NCBI RefSeq assembly: GCF_022458985.1
Contig: NC_061770.1
Coordinates: forward strand, 36,623,599-36,687,598
Origin: Mugil cephalus
Lineage: Eukaryota > Chordata > Actinopteri > Mugiliformes > Mugilidae
Direction of reading: 5' to 3'
Length of the DNA: 64,000 nt
Shown: positions 11,542 through 24,398 of the stretch, one piece after another
Numbering within the stretch: the stretch's first letter is position 1
Layout of the letters: the number at the start of each line of letters is the position of its first letter
Position numbers and translations under genes: made by a program
Notes under the pieces: generated by a model
What the model saw: only the letters and a program-made list of their open reading frames with translations
Database searches by the model: none
What the model was told of the DNA's origin: nothing

Positions 11542-12303
11542 TCACATTCCCCTTTTGGCCGTCTGAGGCATGCACAGATTATAAAACGAGGACTGGTCCA
11601 GAGAGGACACCCTCTTCCACGCCACCCAGCCTCGCCTCTGCAGCTCTGCGGCCTCCAGCTGACCCCCATAGTAGTGAGGGTCCACCACCAGCAAGTAGCT
11701 CCCCTCCTCCCCAGTGCACACCCCTAACACCCCCTTAGAGGAATTGTCCCTGTCTCCTCCCATCATGACCGGAGATGCGTGCCCCTCAAAGTGCCGGTGC
11801 AGCTCCTCCACCGCAACCTGCTCCAGCTCTGCTCCTCCACCTCTGACGTGCACCAGCTTACAGGGAACGTCGTAGAAATAGTCGAGGACGAGGGAGGCCT
11901 CAAACGTCCCTATCCACTCCCTGGAGCCCACCAAAGAGCCCGGCTTGTCCCCCATCGCAACCAGGGCTCGCTGAACTTCTGTGAGGCTCGGTGCGGGTCT
12001 GTTTTGGTTCTTGGGTGAAGACCAGTTCTGGCAAAGCCAGGAGGCCATCGTTTGAACGGTGCGGTATCCACATCCCCAGCCTCTGTCGTCCTGTCCATCA
12101 CAGCCGTAATGGAAGTACAGATAATCTCCTTTAATTAGAGAGCACTTCACGGGGTCTGACAGGGGATTGGGAAGGCCGGCGTGCACGTTCTTTGGTAAAG
12201 TTTTGATCTTCCACACATCTTCCTCCTCCTCCTCCTCCTCTGCTCCTCGTCCTCCCCAGTCAATCTTCTCCTCAGATGACGCGTCTACCGCCTTTTTATC
12301 CAT
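11542..12303 (-). CDS. ufsp1: UFM1-specific protease 1
   Basis: A single intronless frame of 253 residues. UFSP1 is a C78-family cysteine protease that trims the UFM1 precursor and can cleave UFM1 from targets. The catalytic set can be read directly: Tyr66 in YLYFHYG, Cys78 in DRGWGCGYRT, and Asp208 and His210 in VVDPHYYGG. Spacing agrees with that of the mouse enzyme (Tyr41, Cys53, Asp175, His177). The N-terminal ~30 residues form an acidic extension with a seven-glutamate run, probably unstructured. The chosen ATG at 12,303 is the first in the frame. The product ends KRGM. It lies on the opposite strand to the ENDOD1 cluster. UFSP1 is on human 7q22, as are EPO and POP7, which supports the identification. 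Confidence 0.95.
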   Translation of the reverse strand: MDKKAVDASSEEKIDWGGRGAEEEEEEEDVWKIKTLPKNVHAGLPNPLSDPVKCSLIKGDYLYFHYGCDGQDDRGWGCGYRTVQTMASWLCQNWSSPKNQNRPAPSLTEVQRALVAMGDKPGSLVGSREWIGTFEASLVLDYFYDVPCKLVHVRGGGAELEQVAVEELHRHFEGHASPVMMGGDRDNSSKGVLGVCTGEEGSYLLVVDPHYYGGQLEAAELQRRGWVAWKRVSSLDQSSFYNLCMPQTAKRGM

Positions 12304-13143
12304 TTTTTTAATTAGTCTCTACCAAGCACGGGTTTAAAATAATTAAAATAAAGCGAATTCATAACCTCTCAGCAGTTCATAACACGTACCACTCGTGACA
12401 GCCGTCTGGTGCAACGGCAATAGCAGTCCGACTAGAAACTAATAACTAAGTTCCGCCTCAGGACTGTTCCCACTAACGGGGAGGCCTTCATGAACTTTTC
12501 ACCGTCTCCGTTTAATTCTTGTGTATTTTTTTTTTACCCCCAGTCTTTTGGGGGCGAACTTATGGTAAAGCAACGATAATATATAATTTACAAGTAGCGA
12601 GTTATTAATGGAATAAATAGAAAACGCAGCAAACACACAACAATGCTTTATATTAAACCTAATGCTATTTAACAGCAAGTCGGACGTACAATTTATTTTA
12701 TTTGGTATTTGAATGTAGCATATCTCAACAAAGCAAATGCTTGTAATGTCCACCTTGTAAAAAAAAAAAAAAAAAAGACACGGGTGTCGTATTGTCGTAG
12801 TTTTGTTGTCTTTTGTTGTCTTTGTGTAGCGTTTATTTTGTCGGTAAAAAACGAGGTAGGAACTCGGGATTTGAATGCAGAGACATCCCAATGACAATAA
12901 ACCTGTGGACCAAAAATAATGTGGGACTGCGTAAGAAAAAAAGGTAGGAGAGGTTGGCAAGAAAACTCTGCAAGACGTTAAATTACTTATTTTTAATTAA
13001 ATTAGTTATTTCTATAATTAACTAATTCAAAGTAGCAGAAGGGGAAACGCATTAGTTGTGTACCCAATGTCTCATGACAATAGCCTAATGCAGTTATAGT
13101 GTAAAAGAAAGTTGTTACTACATACTACAGTAAGACAATAGAC

Positions 13144-13211
<68 letters not shown>

Positions 13212-14498
13212 TACATAAAGTTTAAAGTTTTTTTTATATAAAGTTAGTCAGAAAAAGCAATAGATTTATTTCTCTAGAGCCCAAAATAAATTACAGGATT
13301 ACCTCTTATAATAATGTAAGATACATACATATGCATCAATACAAATATCGCCACATTATGCTCTATCGATTTATCCCCCCATCACTATAAGATACCTTGA
13401 TCAAGACAGTTACAGTATAAAGTGGCTGATGCAACCTTGAGTTGAATAGTGGGGGAAAAAAATAAGCTAATTTATGCTTTTTGCAGTTTCAAACATTAGT
13501 TTGAGTCACAGTCATGTGTAGGTCATTGAGAGAAGCGGTACGTTTTTCTGTAATTGCTACTCCCCGGGTTTTTGGTGAGTGTCTTGTGTTTCTGTGGTTC
13601 TCTTCAGTGCCATTATAAGAGAGGAAGGTGATGCCATATTTTAGTTTTAATTCTCAGGGTAGAAGGAAGAAGGTTTCCAATAATTTTCTGCACAGCTCTT
13701 TGCCTTTGCGTTTGCATTTTTTTTTGTGAGCACAGGAAGCAGAAAGTGACTGGAGAACCAATAACCTGGGTACCGATGACATCCAGTCATTTTTGCATTT
13801 GGACTTCTGCACTTTTCCCATCGTATCATGGCGGGGGAATCGACTGCTGTTAAATCTGGACTGCATCAGTGCAAGATTTCTCTGATATAAAAAAAAAAAG
13901 GAGGCTGTAAAACAATGCAGATGTCTGTACCTTTCTGTGTAGTACCCCAGTGTGCCAGCAAGGGGAGGCAGTGTTCTCGGTAGCCAGTGTGGAGGCCCCG
14001 CTGCACCCTCCTCTTAGTCTATATGTTGCTACACAGAGGTAAAACTTTACTACCAACCATTGGTCACTCTTTCCCTCTGACTAACAACATGAGTAACTCA
14101 GCATTTTGGCAAGATTGTACATAAAACATCACAACACTATCCACTAGGTTCAGCCGTTCCTTCAGCGCTAACCTGACTAGTTTGGATACATCTTGTGTAA
14201 AGCTGATGGATTTCCTGAAGACATATCGGTGTTTCTTCGTCACAGATATCTTATACAGACTCTTCATCTAAATTCTTCCATAGTTGGCAAGATAACAGAC
14301 AGTTAAAAGGGAAGAAGTCGACTGCACATTGTTCATGACTTTCTAAATAATCTCACGTTTTTGTCTCAGATGAGCTTTATTAATTTCACTGTCTTTGTCT
14401 AGATGTTCATCAGGTGCCACATGAAGAACACGCTGAAACAAATGACCATAACATTCAGGTTAGAGTAACAAACTATTTAATCCCTCGTGTAACATGTA
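12304..14498. other. Intergenic stretch, AT-rich
   Basis: Contains the UFSP1 upstream region, a poly(A) run near 12,760-12,776, a GATA microsatellite and no gene I can name. A minus-strand frame at 14,064-14,267 is protein-like in composition but is unrecognised and has no supporting exon neighbours. Confidence 0.5.
13143..13212. repeat. (GATA)n microsatellite
   Basis: About 17 nearly perfect GATA units. Confidence 0.95.
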
Positions 14499-15890
14499 CA
14501 GTGGTGGGGGGAAAAAAGTTTTCGGACATCCTTAAAGTTGTACACAGTCTCAAATATTATCATGAAATATTTGTGGATTTTTTTTGTGTGTTTCAAAATG
14601 CGTGGCTGTATTAGACAGACACAAACAAATACAAATTATATTTGTTTATTGTTTACAAGAAAAACTAACAAATTCTCGACGGTTTCAACATGTCAGTGGT
14701 CAACATTGTCGGTATCAAAGTCAACAAATCACAGAGAATGTGTTCAAAAACTGAACAACAAATAAATAAACCATCACATCGTCAAATTAATATTTAGTAC
14801 TTATTTACATATTTATTTAGTAGAGCTCTAGTCCTGGCTGGCATGTTCCCCACGAGCCTTTCACGCTGTTCTTTGGTTTATACTTTGAAACAGACCTTTT
14901 GATAATAAGCTGGCCACTCTAAGACCTGGATACTGAGCTCCTGCAGCCAAGTCCTACTGGACCTGGAGGTTTGGCAAGAGGCTTTATCTCTCGAAACATT
15001 CAAATTCAGAAGGGAGCATGTTAGTTTGGAGAACGTGTCATCTCAGACAGTGAGATGACCAACACCAGCAGCACTCATACATCCTGAAACCATGATACTG
15101 CCTCCACCATGTTTGACAGTAGGCTCTGTACATGCTGGAGATAAAGCTTCTCCTGGTCTTCTGCGTAGCCTCACATCAGCAGGAGGAAGATGAAGCTGGA
15201 AACTGCACTCATCTGACCGCAGAATCTTCTTCCAGGTCCTGACTGTCCACTTCTTGTGTTCTTGGGCCCAACAACACTGGGCTAACCTTTGTCTCATTGA
15301 TCAGGAGCTTCTTGACAACCTTGTTGGACCTTAAGCTATGATCTAACACTGGACACCAGTTTGGTTTGACCACTGCTGTTGGAGCTCCTGTGATGTTTTC
15401 TCTGCACATGTGGGTCAGGATGAGGTCATTTCTTGCTGAAGAAACCCTTGGACGCCCAGAGCTGTTTGTTCGTCTGTATTTCTGCAGAGTGGATCCAACT
15501 ACTGAAGGACCACATCTGCACTTCCTGGTGATCTGGTGGCAGCTGTACCCTTCCTGGCTGAGTTTCCTGCGTTTGGTTCCTTGTTTTAGCCATTTTTGTC
15601 TCTGAAGAACTTTCAAATGTACTGACTTTATATAGACACGAAGCACAGCAACAAAAAAATAAATAAATATCACTGCCTTCATTAGTGGAACCAAAATGAC
15701 CCAATACTCAAAATCCCTTGTATTTTTATGGAACCAATCAATTTTAAGTTTTTTTATGCCTGTTTGAGGATTTGTTTAGCATTTTTTTCTGTGACTGTAC
15801 TAAAATAAATTGCATTTTAAGACCGAAGAGTGATTCTTAATGCAATATTTCACAAATGCATATGGTGTCCGAAACCTTTTTTTCCTGTTT
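14499..15890 (-). mobile_element. Tc1/mariner-family DNA transposon, decayed
   Basis: The left end follows a TA dinucleotide and reads CAGTGGTGGGGGGAAAA then TTTTCGGACA. The right side, read in reverse, has the matching GGTTTCGGACACCAT near 15,868-15,882, but the outermost CAGTGG end is lost, so the right terminus is damaged. Minus-strand frames between 15,704 and 15,043 carry Tc1 transposase features: an N-terminal helix-turn-helix piece (MAKTRNQTQETQ), SLRSNKVVKKLL, then WTVRTWKKILRSDECSFQ with the first catalytic Asp, RRRPGEALSPACTEPTVKHG and GGGSIMVSGCMSAAGVG. The frames overlap in different phases, so at least one frameshift exists. At ~1.4 kb it is close to full Tc1 length but cannot be active. 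Confidence 0.85.
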
Positions 15891-16533
15891 CAGCTCAAGC
15901 TAATGTGTATCATTAGGTTGTCTCTCTGCCTTACAGCTGGCGTACCACAGAGGGAGACAGTGCTCTGCGTGAACGCCGACTGCTTTAAACTCACTGCAAG
16001 GAACGGGGGTGACACCGAACACAGAAGTCAACCAGAGGCGGGCATTTTACAAACAAAACCATGCTATCAGTGAGGTTGTGTTTCCCACTTGTGCATAGCA
16101 AGAATGTAGCAACCTGGTCTCTTAGTTGTGTTTATGTATTTTTGACAGAAAGGGAGCAAGAGGCTGACGAGACACCTTCCAGCGCTCCCATTGGAGCAGC
16201 AGCCTGTCAATCAATCTCCACCTTTAAATTAGGGAGGTACAGATCCAAAACAACACATGATCACAATAATGCATCTGTCACATATTTGTTGACTCAGATT
16301 CTTCTAATTCCTAAGACAATCAAATATGTTATTAATATCAATTTGACTAATACTATTTTAGAACCAATAAGCAGAACTGATAATGCACCGATTAACAAAT
16401 TTCAGTAAAAGTACATGTGAAGGAGAGTTTTCTTTTCTCTCTAACTCCATCTCAGACCATGTCACTAAAGTAATTCCAACAACAATACTCTGCTGCATAA
16501 TTGTGACAAACTGTTTGCCATCGACTCTCTGCG
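15891..16533. other. Stretch without a supported gene
   Basis: A splice-like block at 15,937-16,070 (pyrimidine tract and AG before an open frame) and another at 16,148-16,240 look exon-like, but neither matches a family I know and they do not join in frame with confidence. Confidence 0.35.
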
Positions 16534-17135
16534 TTTACATGCACAGCTTAATGGAGCTATGCTCAAAATTCAACTTTCTGAATAAGGTCCTTGTTTACAT
16601 GGCACGGAGAAAATACAATAACTGACGGGAACATATCCTCCTCCTCCTCCACACTAGGTGGCGATATGTGTCTTGTCACCAGGTCAATACGGCCCCCTTT
16701 CCTGTTCACCTAATACGTCATATAATGAACAAGAGTCTAATGCAGCAGACTGGCATTTAACACAACAAGATGAATAATAGTTCAGTTTTTTTTTTTTATC
16801 TTGCTACTTCTGGTGCAGATAAGGTGGCGCTATCCCTCAGGTGGTTCTTCTACCGGCTCTGTTTACCTTCTTCTTCTGTGACCGTCTTTCTTGGATGTTT
16901 TTGTTCCAGGGTCACACACCAGCGCAGAGGTTGTAGAGCATGCGCACATGCGTTGTCCAGTTAAAGTCCAATTAAGGTGTATACACGGCAGGGAAAATCG
17001 ATTTCCAGTTGCATTATCTGGGTGTCTTAATCATGTAAGGGGAACTCTGATTTTAGTCGGAGTAACGTGTTTACACTCACTTAAGTTGTCCAGTTAAAGT
17101 CGGATTAAGACAATACTTTTTTACGTGCATGTAAA
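16534..17135. mobile_element. Harbinger-related MITE, copy A
   Basis: The ends are TTTACATGCAC at 16,534 and GTGCATGTAAA ending 17,135. The interior block CCTCCTCCTCCACACTAGGT at 16,638 onward recurs in copy B (18,615 onward) and in reverse in the Harbinger transposase fragment at 52.5 kb, where it overlaps the start of the transposase-like frame. It is therefore best read as a non-autonomous derivative of that family. Confidence 0.65.
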
Positions 17136-18599
17136 TGTACTGACTGACGTCGTCTGGGGACGCTTCCGAAAATTGGATTTATCCATGAGAGAAACAAACG
17201 TCACAACCCTATTTTTAAAGCAGTAGTTTCATTTACTATACAATACAACAATCATTTAACTTCAGAATTAAAATCCTGTTTAGTGACTGCAGTAAGAGCA
17301 GCTTTTCATTCAGCCTTTAAAATTGATGGGCATAGAAACAAACCTACGAGGAATTTCCAGAAAGAGGCAAAAGAACTACAATGGAACTTAAAATATCTTT
17401 AAGGCAACAAGCATCCTAGAATAAACAGACAATAGGTTAAGAATGGGGCACTTACGCAGCCATGTGTGTGTATGTGTGCGTGTGCTTTGTGTCCTCTGTC
17501 TGCAGTAGCAAACACTTGTCAGGTCCCGTGAGAGGAAATGTCACAGACCAGATGGGAAACCTGGTAGATTTCATGTCACAGCGTCTTATTCCATGACATC
17601 AGTACTACAGCCTGCTGTTTATCCATATCTCTAAAAAAATAAGACGTTGTGTTAGTGTAACGGACAGTTACTGTACATTCAGAGAGGATTTGATGCATGT
17701 ACTGCTGTTTCTCACATCTAGGTTTTTCTTTTACATTTTACAAACAACTGTGTCATTCTAATAGTAGAAAAAATGTGAATGGAACAGATGCGTTGACCTC
17801 TGTATCTACAAGTTTGTGGCTCTAGTTTGGCTTTTTAATGTAATCAATTACACAACACTGCAAACACTATCAGTTGGAAATCGTGACAGAATTCATGGCA
17901 CACGTTTTATTTTTGTCCAACTCTTGAAATTTTATATATTAAAATTATCCCACATGGATCAAAAGTGCATTTGATACTGTCCCAGATAAATTTAAATGCA
18001 GTGTTGGTGTTCACGTTCACATGGCCAATCAGATAATGTTTTATCTCCGTTGTTTGTCTTTCTTAGTTGGCGTCTCTACATAGAAAGAGAAACATCACAA
18101 CACCAAAGTCTTTTCCGATTGTTGTTGAAGTCCATTCTTTATTGTTTTTCTGAACTGACTGGAACTGGATTATATTCCTTGCAGTCATAATGAACTAACT
18201 TACCTTCTGTTGCGATGCTTTTCATTTGTTTTCCCTACAGTATGATATGATTAAGAATTGAATGGTTATGGTTAGGCATTGTTCGTGGTTCGGGGAAGAC
18301 CACAGTCTTTACGTTAAATATTGATTCAATAGTGACTGGAAGCACGAGACTTGGCTTGTTCATTAACGTTTAACCCAAAGCAGTAAGGTCTTAGTTCGAC
18401 CTTACAGAGGGTGGAGGGGGGGCACGTTACTACATCACTGCTAGAACAGGAAGCATCAGAAATTGAGGAGTGAAACCAGGCCCAGCTACCAGAATAAAAA
18501 GCATACTGAGATTCGATGATGTACAGTGTGTCCAAGGTGGATGTGCACTTGTGTGCTCTCGAACGGCAGCTTTAGGAGGATCCTGCACTGTAAGAAAAT
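17136..18599. other. Stretch without a supported gene
   Basis: Includes a GT-rich tract near 17,464-17,490. No exon, RNA gene or named repeat was recognised. Confidence 0.5.
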
Positions 18600-19040
18600 C
18601 CAATAACTGTTCTCCTCCTCCACACTAGGTGGCGATACGTGTCTTTTCAGCGGGTTAATACCACGTTAATACGGCCCGATTTCCGGTTAACCTATTACGT
18701 GATATAATAAACCAGAGTCGTTCATGCGGCAGACCGGCATTTCAAACAACAACCAGACGGATATTATTACGTTTTTTAATCTCGTACGTAATGTCAGCGC
18801 TATCCCTTTAGACGGTTCTTCCGGGGTCACACGCCAGCGCAGCGGTTGTGGAGCATGCGCACACGCATTATCCGATCAATACTGCGATTAAGCCGTACAC
18901 ATGGCGGAGAAAACCGAATTTCAATCGCATTATCTGGGCGTCTCAATCGGATAATGAGAACTTGTTTACATGCACTTAAATTCTCCTGTTATAGTCCGAT
19001 TAAGGCAATAATTTGTTTTTTTCACGTGCATGTGAACGTA
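18600..19040. mobile_element. Harbinger-related MITE, copy B
   Basis: It parallels copy A from CTCCTCCTCCACACTAGGTG through the CAGACCGGCATTT block to the right end CACGTGCATGTGAA at about 19,023-19,036. The left terminal repeat is missing, so this copy is truncated at its left side. Confidence 0.6.
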
Positions 19041-19261
19041 CTGACTGTGAGCTCAGAAGAACTCGGGGTTCAGACGTTTTGTAATGGTGATATTGATTAC
19101 AGCATAAAGCTACAGTCTTAGAGTATACCTGGAAAGTTGGATGCTTCCTAGTTCTTAGTCTTTTTATTCTTTCCGATAAAATTAATTTGTAAAAATGTAC
19201 TTACATTCTTAACTCCCGTTCTTCATTGACACCCCCATGTTGCTGTAGGGCACAGGAGGAG

Positions 19262-19500
19262 GTAGGTAGGTACTGCAGGAGGGTCGCAAAATCTTTGGTT
19301 GATTAGACATTTTTTATATATATAAATATATTTTTTTAATTTCTCCCCCACAGATTTAAACTTCTTTAACATGATTCCAATATATTTTACTAAAAGGATA
19401 AAGGATAGTTAAATATGATGATAATAATGATGTATATTCATGAATAACACTAGGCCGAGTTTAATATAGAACACATATAATAGGTGGGGGGTTCCTACTT
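19262..19500. repeat. Dispersed repeat, copy 2 (paired with 10,748-11,015)
   Basis: Same order of blocks as the 10.75 kb copy, with an inserted TATATATAAATATA tract and small indels. Confidence 0.6.
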
Positions 19501-20160
19501 GCTAATTTTGCTCCTTTTTGTATCTGGCTATCCAGTCGTAGCTACCTGACATTAAATACAGCCAGCATAAGAAGTGACTGGAAAATACAAAGAGTAAACA
19601 GCATCAAATAAGGGGCTTAAATGTAATGACTGTTAGTTTATATGCAGGTCCTGCATTAATGCTCTCAAAAATACAAGTGGCATTTTAGTGTGAATGCAAA
19701 ATGAGAGAAAGGATATGAACAGACAGTGAGACTGCATGGGAGTACACACTGATGTAGACATGCCCCCCCCCCCAACTCAACAAAACATGACAAGTATCTG
19801 TAGGATGATCCACTGAGGCCCCTCCCCTATGACTGTTGTTAAAAATACATTTTAACTCGACAAACTAAGTAAAAGTTCAAATTAAATATGCACACATCTT
19901 TAGGGAGACCCACGCAGCGCTGCATGTAAATGAAGGTGAAAGGTTGCGGTGGAATGTAAAACCGTACAGGGCATGCAGTCAGAGCCGGCCAGCAAGTCAG
20001 GGAAATATCTGACAGGACAGCCAGCGGAGGGGAGAGAGCATGAAGTGGAAATGATTAGTGATGAGAGGCCCATTAGATTACAAAAAGTGTGAGGCTAGGG
20101 GCAACCGGGCCAGAAAAAATACCACAGGAGGCAGCAGCTTGGCAACAGGGAGGACACCAT
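19501..20160. other. Stretch without a supported gene
   Basis: Near 19,795-19,840 a short piece (AAGTATCTGTAGGATGATC, GAGGCCCCTCCCCT) matches part of the repeat at 24,120-24,160. Otherwise nothing was recognised. Confidence 0.45.
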
Positions 20161-20162
20161 AT

Positions 20163-20775
20163 ACAGTGGCTATAAAACCCACACACACACACACACTTGC
20201 TTTTATAAATGGAATCCTGGTCAATATAATTTGGCTTTATGACAAGAGTTTACAAAACAAAACTTTACAGAGTGTCATATGTAATATATAAAAAAAAAGT
20301 ATTGACCTCCATCAATTTTTTAGATCAATTTTTCAGGTTATCTTACAGATCTGCCTTTGCAGAGCTGTTCAACCTCTGCCGGCCTCCACAAGGATCAGGA
20401 TCAGGGCTGAAAGGCACTTTTCAGTTACAGATTCTCCACCGGATTAAGGTCTTTGACTCGAGAACATTCACCTTGTTCAGTCCGTTTCATGCTCCAGGTT
20501 ATTGTCTCGCTGGTTAATGAAAAATTCTCCAAAACTGTAATTCCCCAGATAATATAGTCTCATCCCATGTCCAAAGAACTCGTCTTCAGTCTTCTTTGAC
20601 CAGAGACGAAGGGTCTTTGCTCGTTTCCAGTTGTCTTCTTGTGTGAACTCTTAGCTTGAAGTGAAGAAGCAGTGGAACAGAGCAGTGCACAGTCTCTTCC
20701 ATCTCAGCTGCTGAAGCTTCAGGTGTCTTGGATTTCTCCTCCAGTAGACTCCCTGTCGTTACGTGCATAGTCATT
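20163..20775. repeat. Decayed Tc1/mariner-like repeat
   Basis: CAGTGGCTATAAAA near 20,165, GTATTGACCTCC near 20,300 and the block AAAGGCACTTTTCAGTTACAG near 20,410 resemble the start and body of a common fish Tc1-type element. No transposase motif is clear, so the call is tentative. Confidence 0.35.
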
Positions 20776-23700
20776 CACATTTTGTATCCAGCTGAGTTAC
20801 TTTTTTTTGTAAAGTCTTGTCAAGAAATCCCAGTTCTATTCGCTCCATAAGCAATAGGACGTTAACTACCAGTCTGATAGAGAGCGACCACTTTACACAG
20901 GATGACAAACCAATGCAATGTAGCATTTTATTGTGGAGGGATGTCACTCCAGGTCTGAGAGATCAGTGTTGTGAGCTGAAATGATGCAAGTTGTGTACTT
21001 TTGATGCACTGTGATCCATCACCACATCACATCACATCACTTGTTTCAGGTGCTTGAACGTTAAGACGTCCTCACACAGGACATCTAAAGCCAGGTTTCC
21101 ATACACGGCCTACCTCTAAACCACCCACGCGCCGAACCACCTTTTCTTTTTTAACTACCTTTTCCATTGCTTAGGTTTTCACTTGTTGCTACTAGCATCA
21201 GCGGGCTACACAGTAAAGTTACGTTCCAACAACCAGTGAACGAAAGAAAACAACCATTAGACCATTAAACAACCACCAGAAGCAGAACACAGTGAACGTA
21301 ATAAAAGATAAAAACTGCGCCAACGGTGTAATGGATTCAAGAAAAGCTTCCCTACCGACGCTCCCTGGTCTATATCGTGTCCATCTCCTCATACCATTTC
21401 GGGACCTTTCGGTCAGCACCACTCGTATTGTTGTGGCCCTTGGCTGCCTGATATTCGGCTTTCAGTTTTTTAAAGTTTCTCCTTTATTTGTTTCACCGTC
21501 CTGATAAAGTCAAGTTTGGCATCTCAGCCGCCATCCGCTGGAAAACCTTGTGGTTCCAAGTCCAACTCCCGCTGTTTACTGTCGTCTCCCAACAAGGACA
21601 GAAAAGCCCTCACGTCCAGGTTGGTCCAGAACGACATTACTTTACCAGTCATCATTTAAAATAATGACACGAGAGCAGAAAGTTGAAAGTGAGCAGCTTA
21701 TGACTAGTCAAAAACACTCATCTCTCTAGTGAAAACATCCAGCTTTGTACCTGGTGCTGCATCGTGACGATTTTTTTTTCTGACCGATCAGTAGTTAGCA
21801 ACGTTCTACGTCACATTTTCAGCCCCAATTCACCTACTTCGCACCAACCACAGAGGAAGCACTAAAAAGTACCCAGAAAAGTATCACTTTGGCCTCATTC
21901 AGCCAACCTTCTAGCAATGGAAATAGCGATTTAAAGTGGGGTGGAGGTAGGCCGAGTATGGAAATCCAGCATAACAGCAGCAGCATCATCATTTAGAATA
22001 TCAATGATTCTAGTTGTGTAGTTCGCCATACGATATATCTAGTAGGCTCATGCAAACTATATTCCTCATCACTGCTTTCAACAGCAGTGGTTTGTGTGCA
22101 CCTCTTTATATCCATGATTGCTAGCAAACAGTTCCACTGCAGCACTTATTGTGACTACATTTAGTCAGGGGGAAAGGCTCCAGCGATGAGGCTTAGGTCC
22201 CGGGATGCTCTCCAGACTTGTGGCCATTGCTGTGGGATCATAACAAGTTCAATAGCACTATAAGATTCTTGTCACCGTGGATGCCTGCGGGCTGAAACAA
22301 TAACTTCCGACTTCGTCAGCGGCTCCTGCCTTGGCTCCTCTGTCCCTCACAGTCGGTCCCCCATTCTTTTATGTCAGCTTCCTGTCTTGTGTCGCGCCAG
22401 AGGAGTAGACCTGGCTGGCCGAGCGCCAAAACCTGGATGAGAAAGCAAAACAGACACACACACACATATATACACGCACACACACAGTAACAGCTATGCA
22501 CTTTCGCGCCCTCCTATATAGTACGACACAGCCGCGCACGTTTTGTCTGCACCGCCCTCGGTCACCTTTGTTTATTAACCAGTGTAAGTGTAACGGCAAC
22601 ATAGGGAAAGTGCATTCAGGTTCATCCCCGGCTTAACCTCTTCCCTCCTCCTTTAAATCATCCTAAATTCAATAAGTGTGTCCCATTCCAAACCAGGAGT
22701 CACTGTGACTGGACACCCCTGCCCCCGCATTCCCCACACATCCCTCACCACCCACCCCAATCCCCTGCTCTGGTCATGAAGCATGGCTCACAGCACGTAC
22801 CTTGTCTCCCTCTACTCTCTCTCTCATGTTGGCTCAGACATAAGCAAACAGCCCTTTGAGCAAACAGTGCAACAAAGTTGTCAACACCGTCTTCGGCTCA
22901 GCACAGCGGCAGCGGGCGTGCAGCGTTAAAGCTGACTCAGATCGAGCTGTGGACAAGAGAGAGAAGCGTAAACTTATACTAATCTATAGAGAATTACACT
23001 CTTATGAACATGTATGAATCCCTGATTGTCATAATCAGTTTATATTAAATGCACATGCGGACTCCTGCGTTTGAGAAGGCTTCTTTGCTTTTAATCGTAA
23101 ATAAATTTGCATTTATTTTTTGACGGTCAGATAAAGAATGGCAACTTTTCGCGCACGTTTCCACGTATCTGTAAGAGACACATGTGTCACTTGACATTCC
23201 ACGTCTGCCCCTGATAATGCATATGCAAACATGCATTCACTCCCCGTCCGATGGAACGGCTTCGTGTAGCCCCCGGAGGACACCGCACGCATTGTGACAC
23301 ACAGAGGGGACTTCCAGGAAATTTCAATTTATTTCCTTTACTCTGGCTCCAAAGGGGCTGACAGGCGTCAGAGCGAGGACGTGGAATATAAACACGCCTG
23401 CTCGATGTGCTGAGAATAATTGCTGTATAACACTTGACACATCTGCACTGGAGATAGACACAGTTGTAGTTTACACAATAGCGTATTGTTCTTCATGGGA
23501 TTAATAATAAATTCGGTTGTATGCACATAGTTTTACCTGGTTACCTGTCAGTGTTGGTGGATCTAGTTCACTGCGGTTTCTTTTTAACCATAAGGAGGAC
23601 GTCACATAGAGAGTAGACTTTGGGGAATTCCATCCTATTCCTGTAACTGAAGTCAAATTTGTTAAAAAAAAAAAATATATATATATAACAGTAATGAAAC

Positions 23701-23919
23701 AGTAATGATCAAGATCAAGTTACATGTTGGGAAGATGCCAAACTGTGGAAAATTCTCTTTGAGTCATTATTTTCTGATAATACTCCCATGTCCCTCTACA
23801 AGAATACAAATAAACTATTAGTCATATTTGCAAATAAAAAAAAGTTATATTCTGATTGATGCTTGAGCGAGAACACACATTAAAGTGTAAATAAAGCTGA
23901 CCATCTTGTCGCATTTCAC
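20776..23919. other. Intergenic stretch upstream of EPO
   Basis: No gene supported. A CA/TA-rich tract lies at 22,455-22,485. An open minus-strand block near 22,316-22,440 is preceded by a reasonable acceptor but has no family resemblance. Confidence 0.45.
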
Positions 23920-24325
23920 CGTTCTGCTGGGAAACTTTTAAACCTGGGGTTCATTCATGTGGACGTTACTAAGACATGTAGCACCCACCTAGACCAGACC
24001 AGACCAGACCAGACCAGAGCAATGGCAGCAGACACCCCCAGCTGGATGCTCAAAAAAAACAACAAAAAAAACAGCACAAGGTGTTGACCTGGCCTCCAAA
24101 TTCACCAGATCCCAAACCGATCAAGTATCTGTGGGACGATACACTGAGGCCCCTCCCCTCAATCCATAGGACTCAAAGCCCCCCCACTAACATCACCCTG
24201 TCACCAGACACCACAGGACGCCCTCAGGAGGCCCATGTCCATTCCCTGGTGAGTCACGACTGTTCTGGACGCAGACCTGCACAGTATTAGGAAGATGGTC
24301 ATAATGTTTTACCCGAATGCCACTG
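23920..24325 (-). mobile_element. Inverted-repeat transposon remnant related to 30.8-31.1 kb
   Basis: In reverse it shares with 30,815-31,128 the sequences ATTATGACCATCTTCCTAAT, GGAGGCCAGGTCAACACCTT and GTTTCCCAGCAGAACGG. A small GACCA minisatellite (23,995-24,020) sits inside. On + the frame reads PNSPDPKPIKYLWD, resembling the SPDLNPIENLWD block of Tc1/mariner transposases. Confidence 0.55.
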
Positions 24326-24371
24326 CATCAGAAATACTGTCCAGCTGAGTTTAAATAGAAATTCTGTCTAT

Positions 24372-24398
24372 CAGTCACACACACACACACACACACAC
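24372..24398. repeat. (CA)n microsatellite
   Basis: About 13 CA units. Confidence 0.9.

Noticed and set aside
13143-13212. Regular tandem array
   Set aside because: A simple GATA microsatellite with no spacers; not a CRISPR array, which would not be expected in a vertebrate.
14064-14267. Minus-strand frame of 67 codons with protein-like composition
   Set aside because: Not recognised, no flanking exons, next to a Tc1 element; could be repeat-derived.
15937-16240. Two exon-like blocks after the Tc1 element
   Set aside because: Splice signals look fair, but the frames do not join and no family is recognised.
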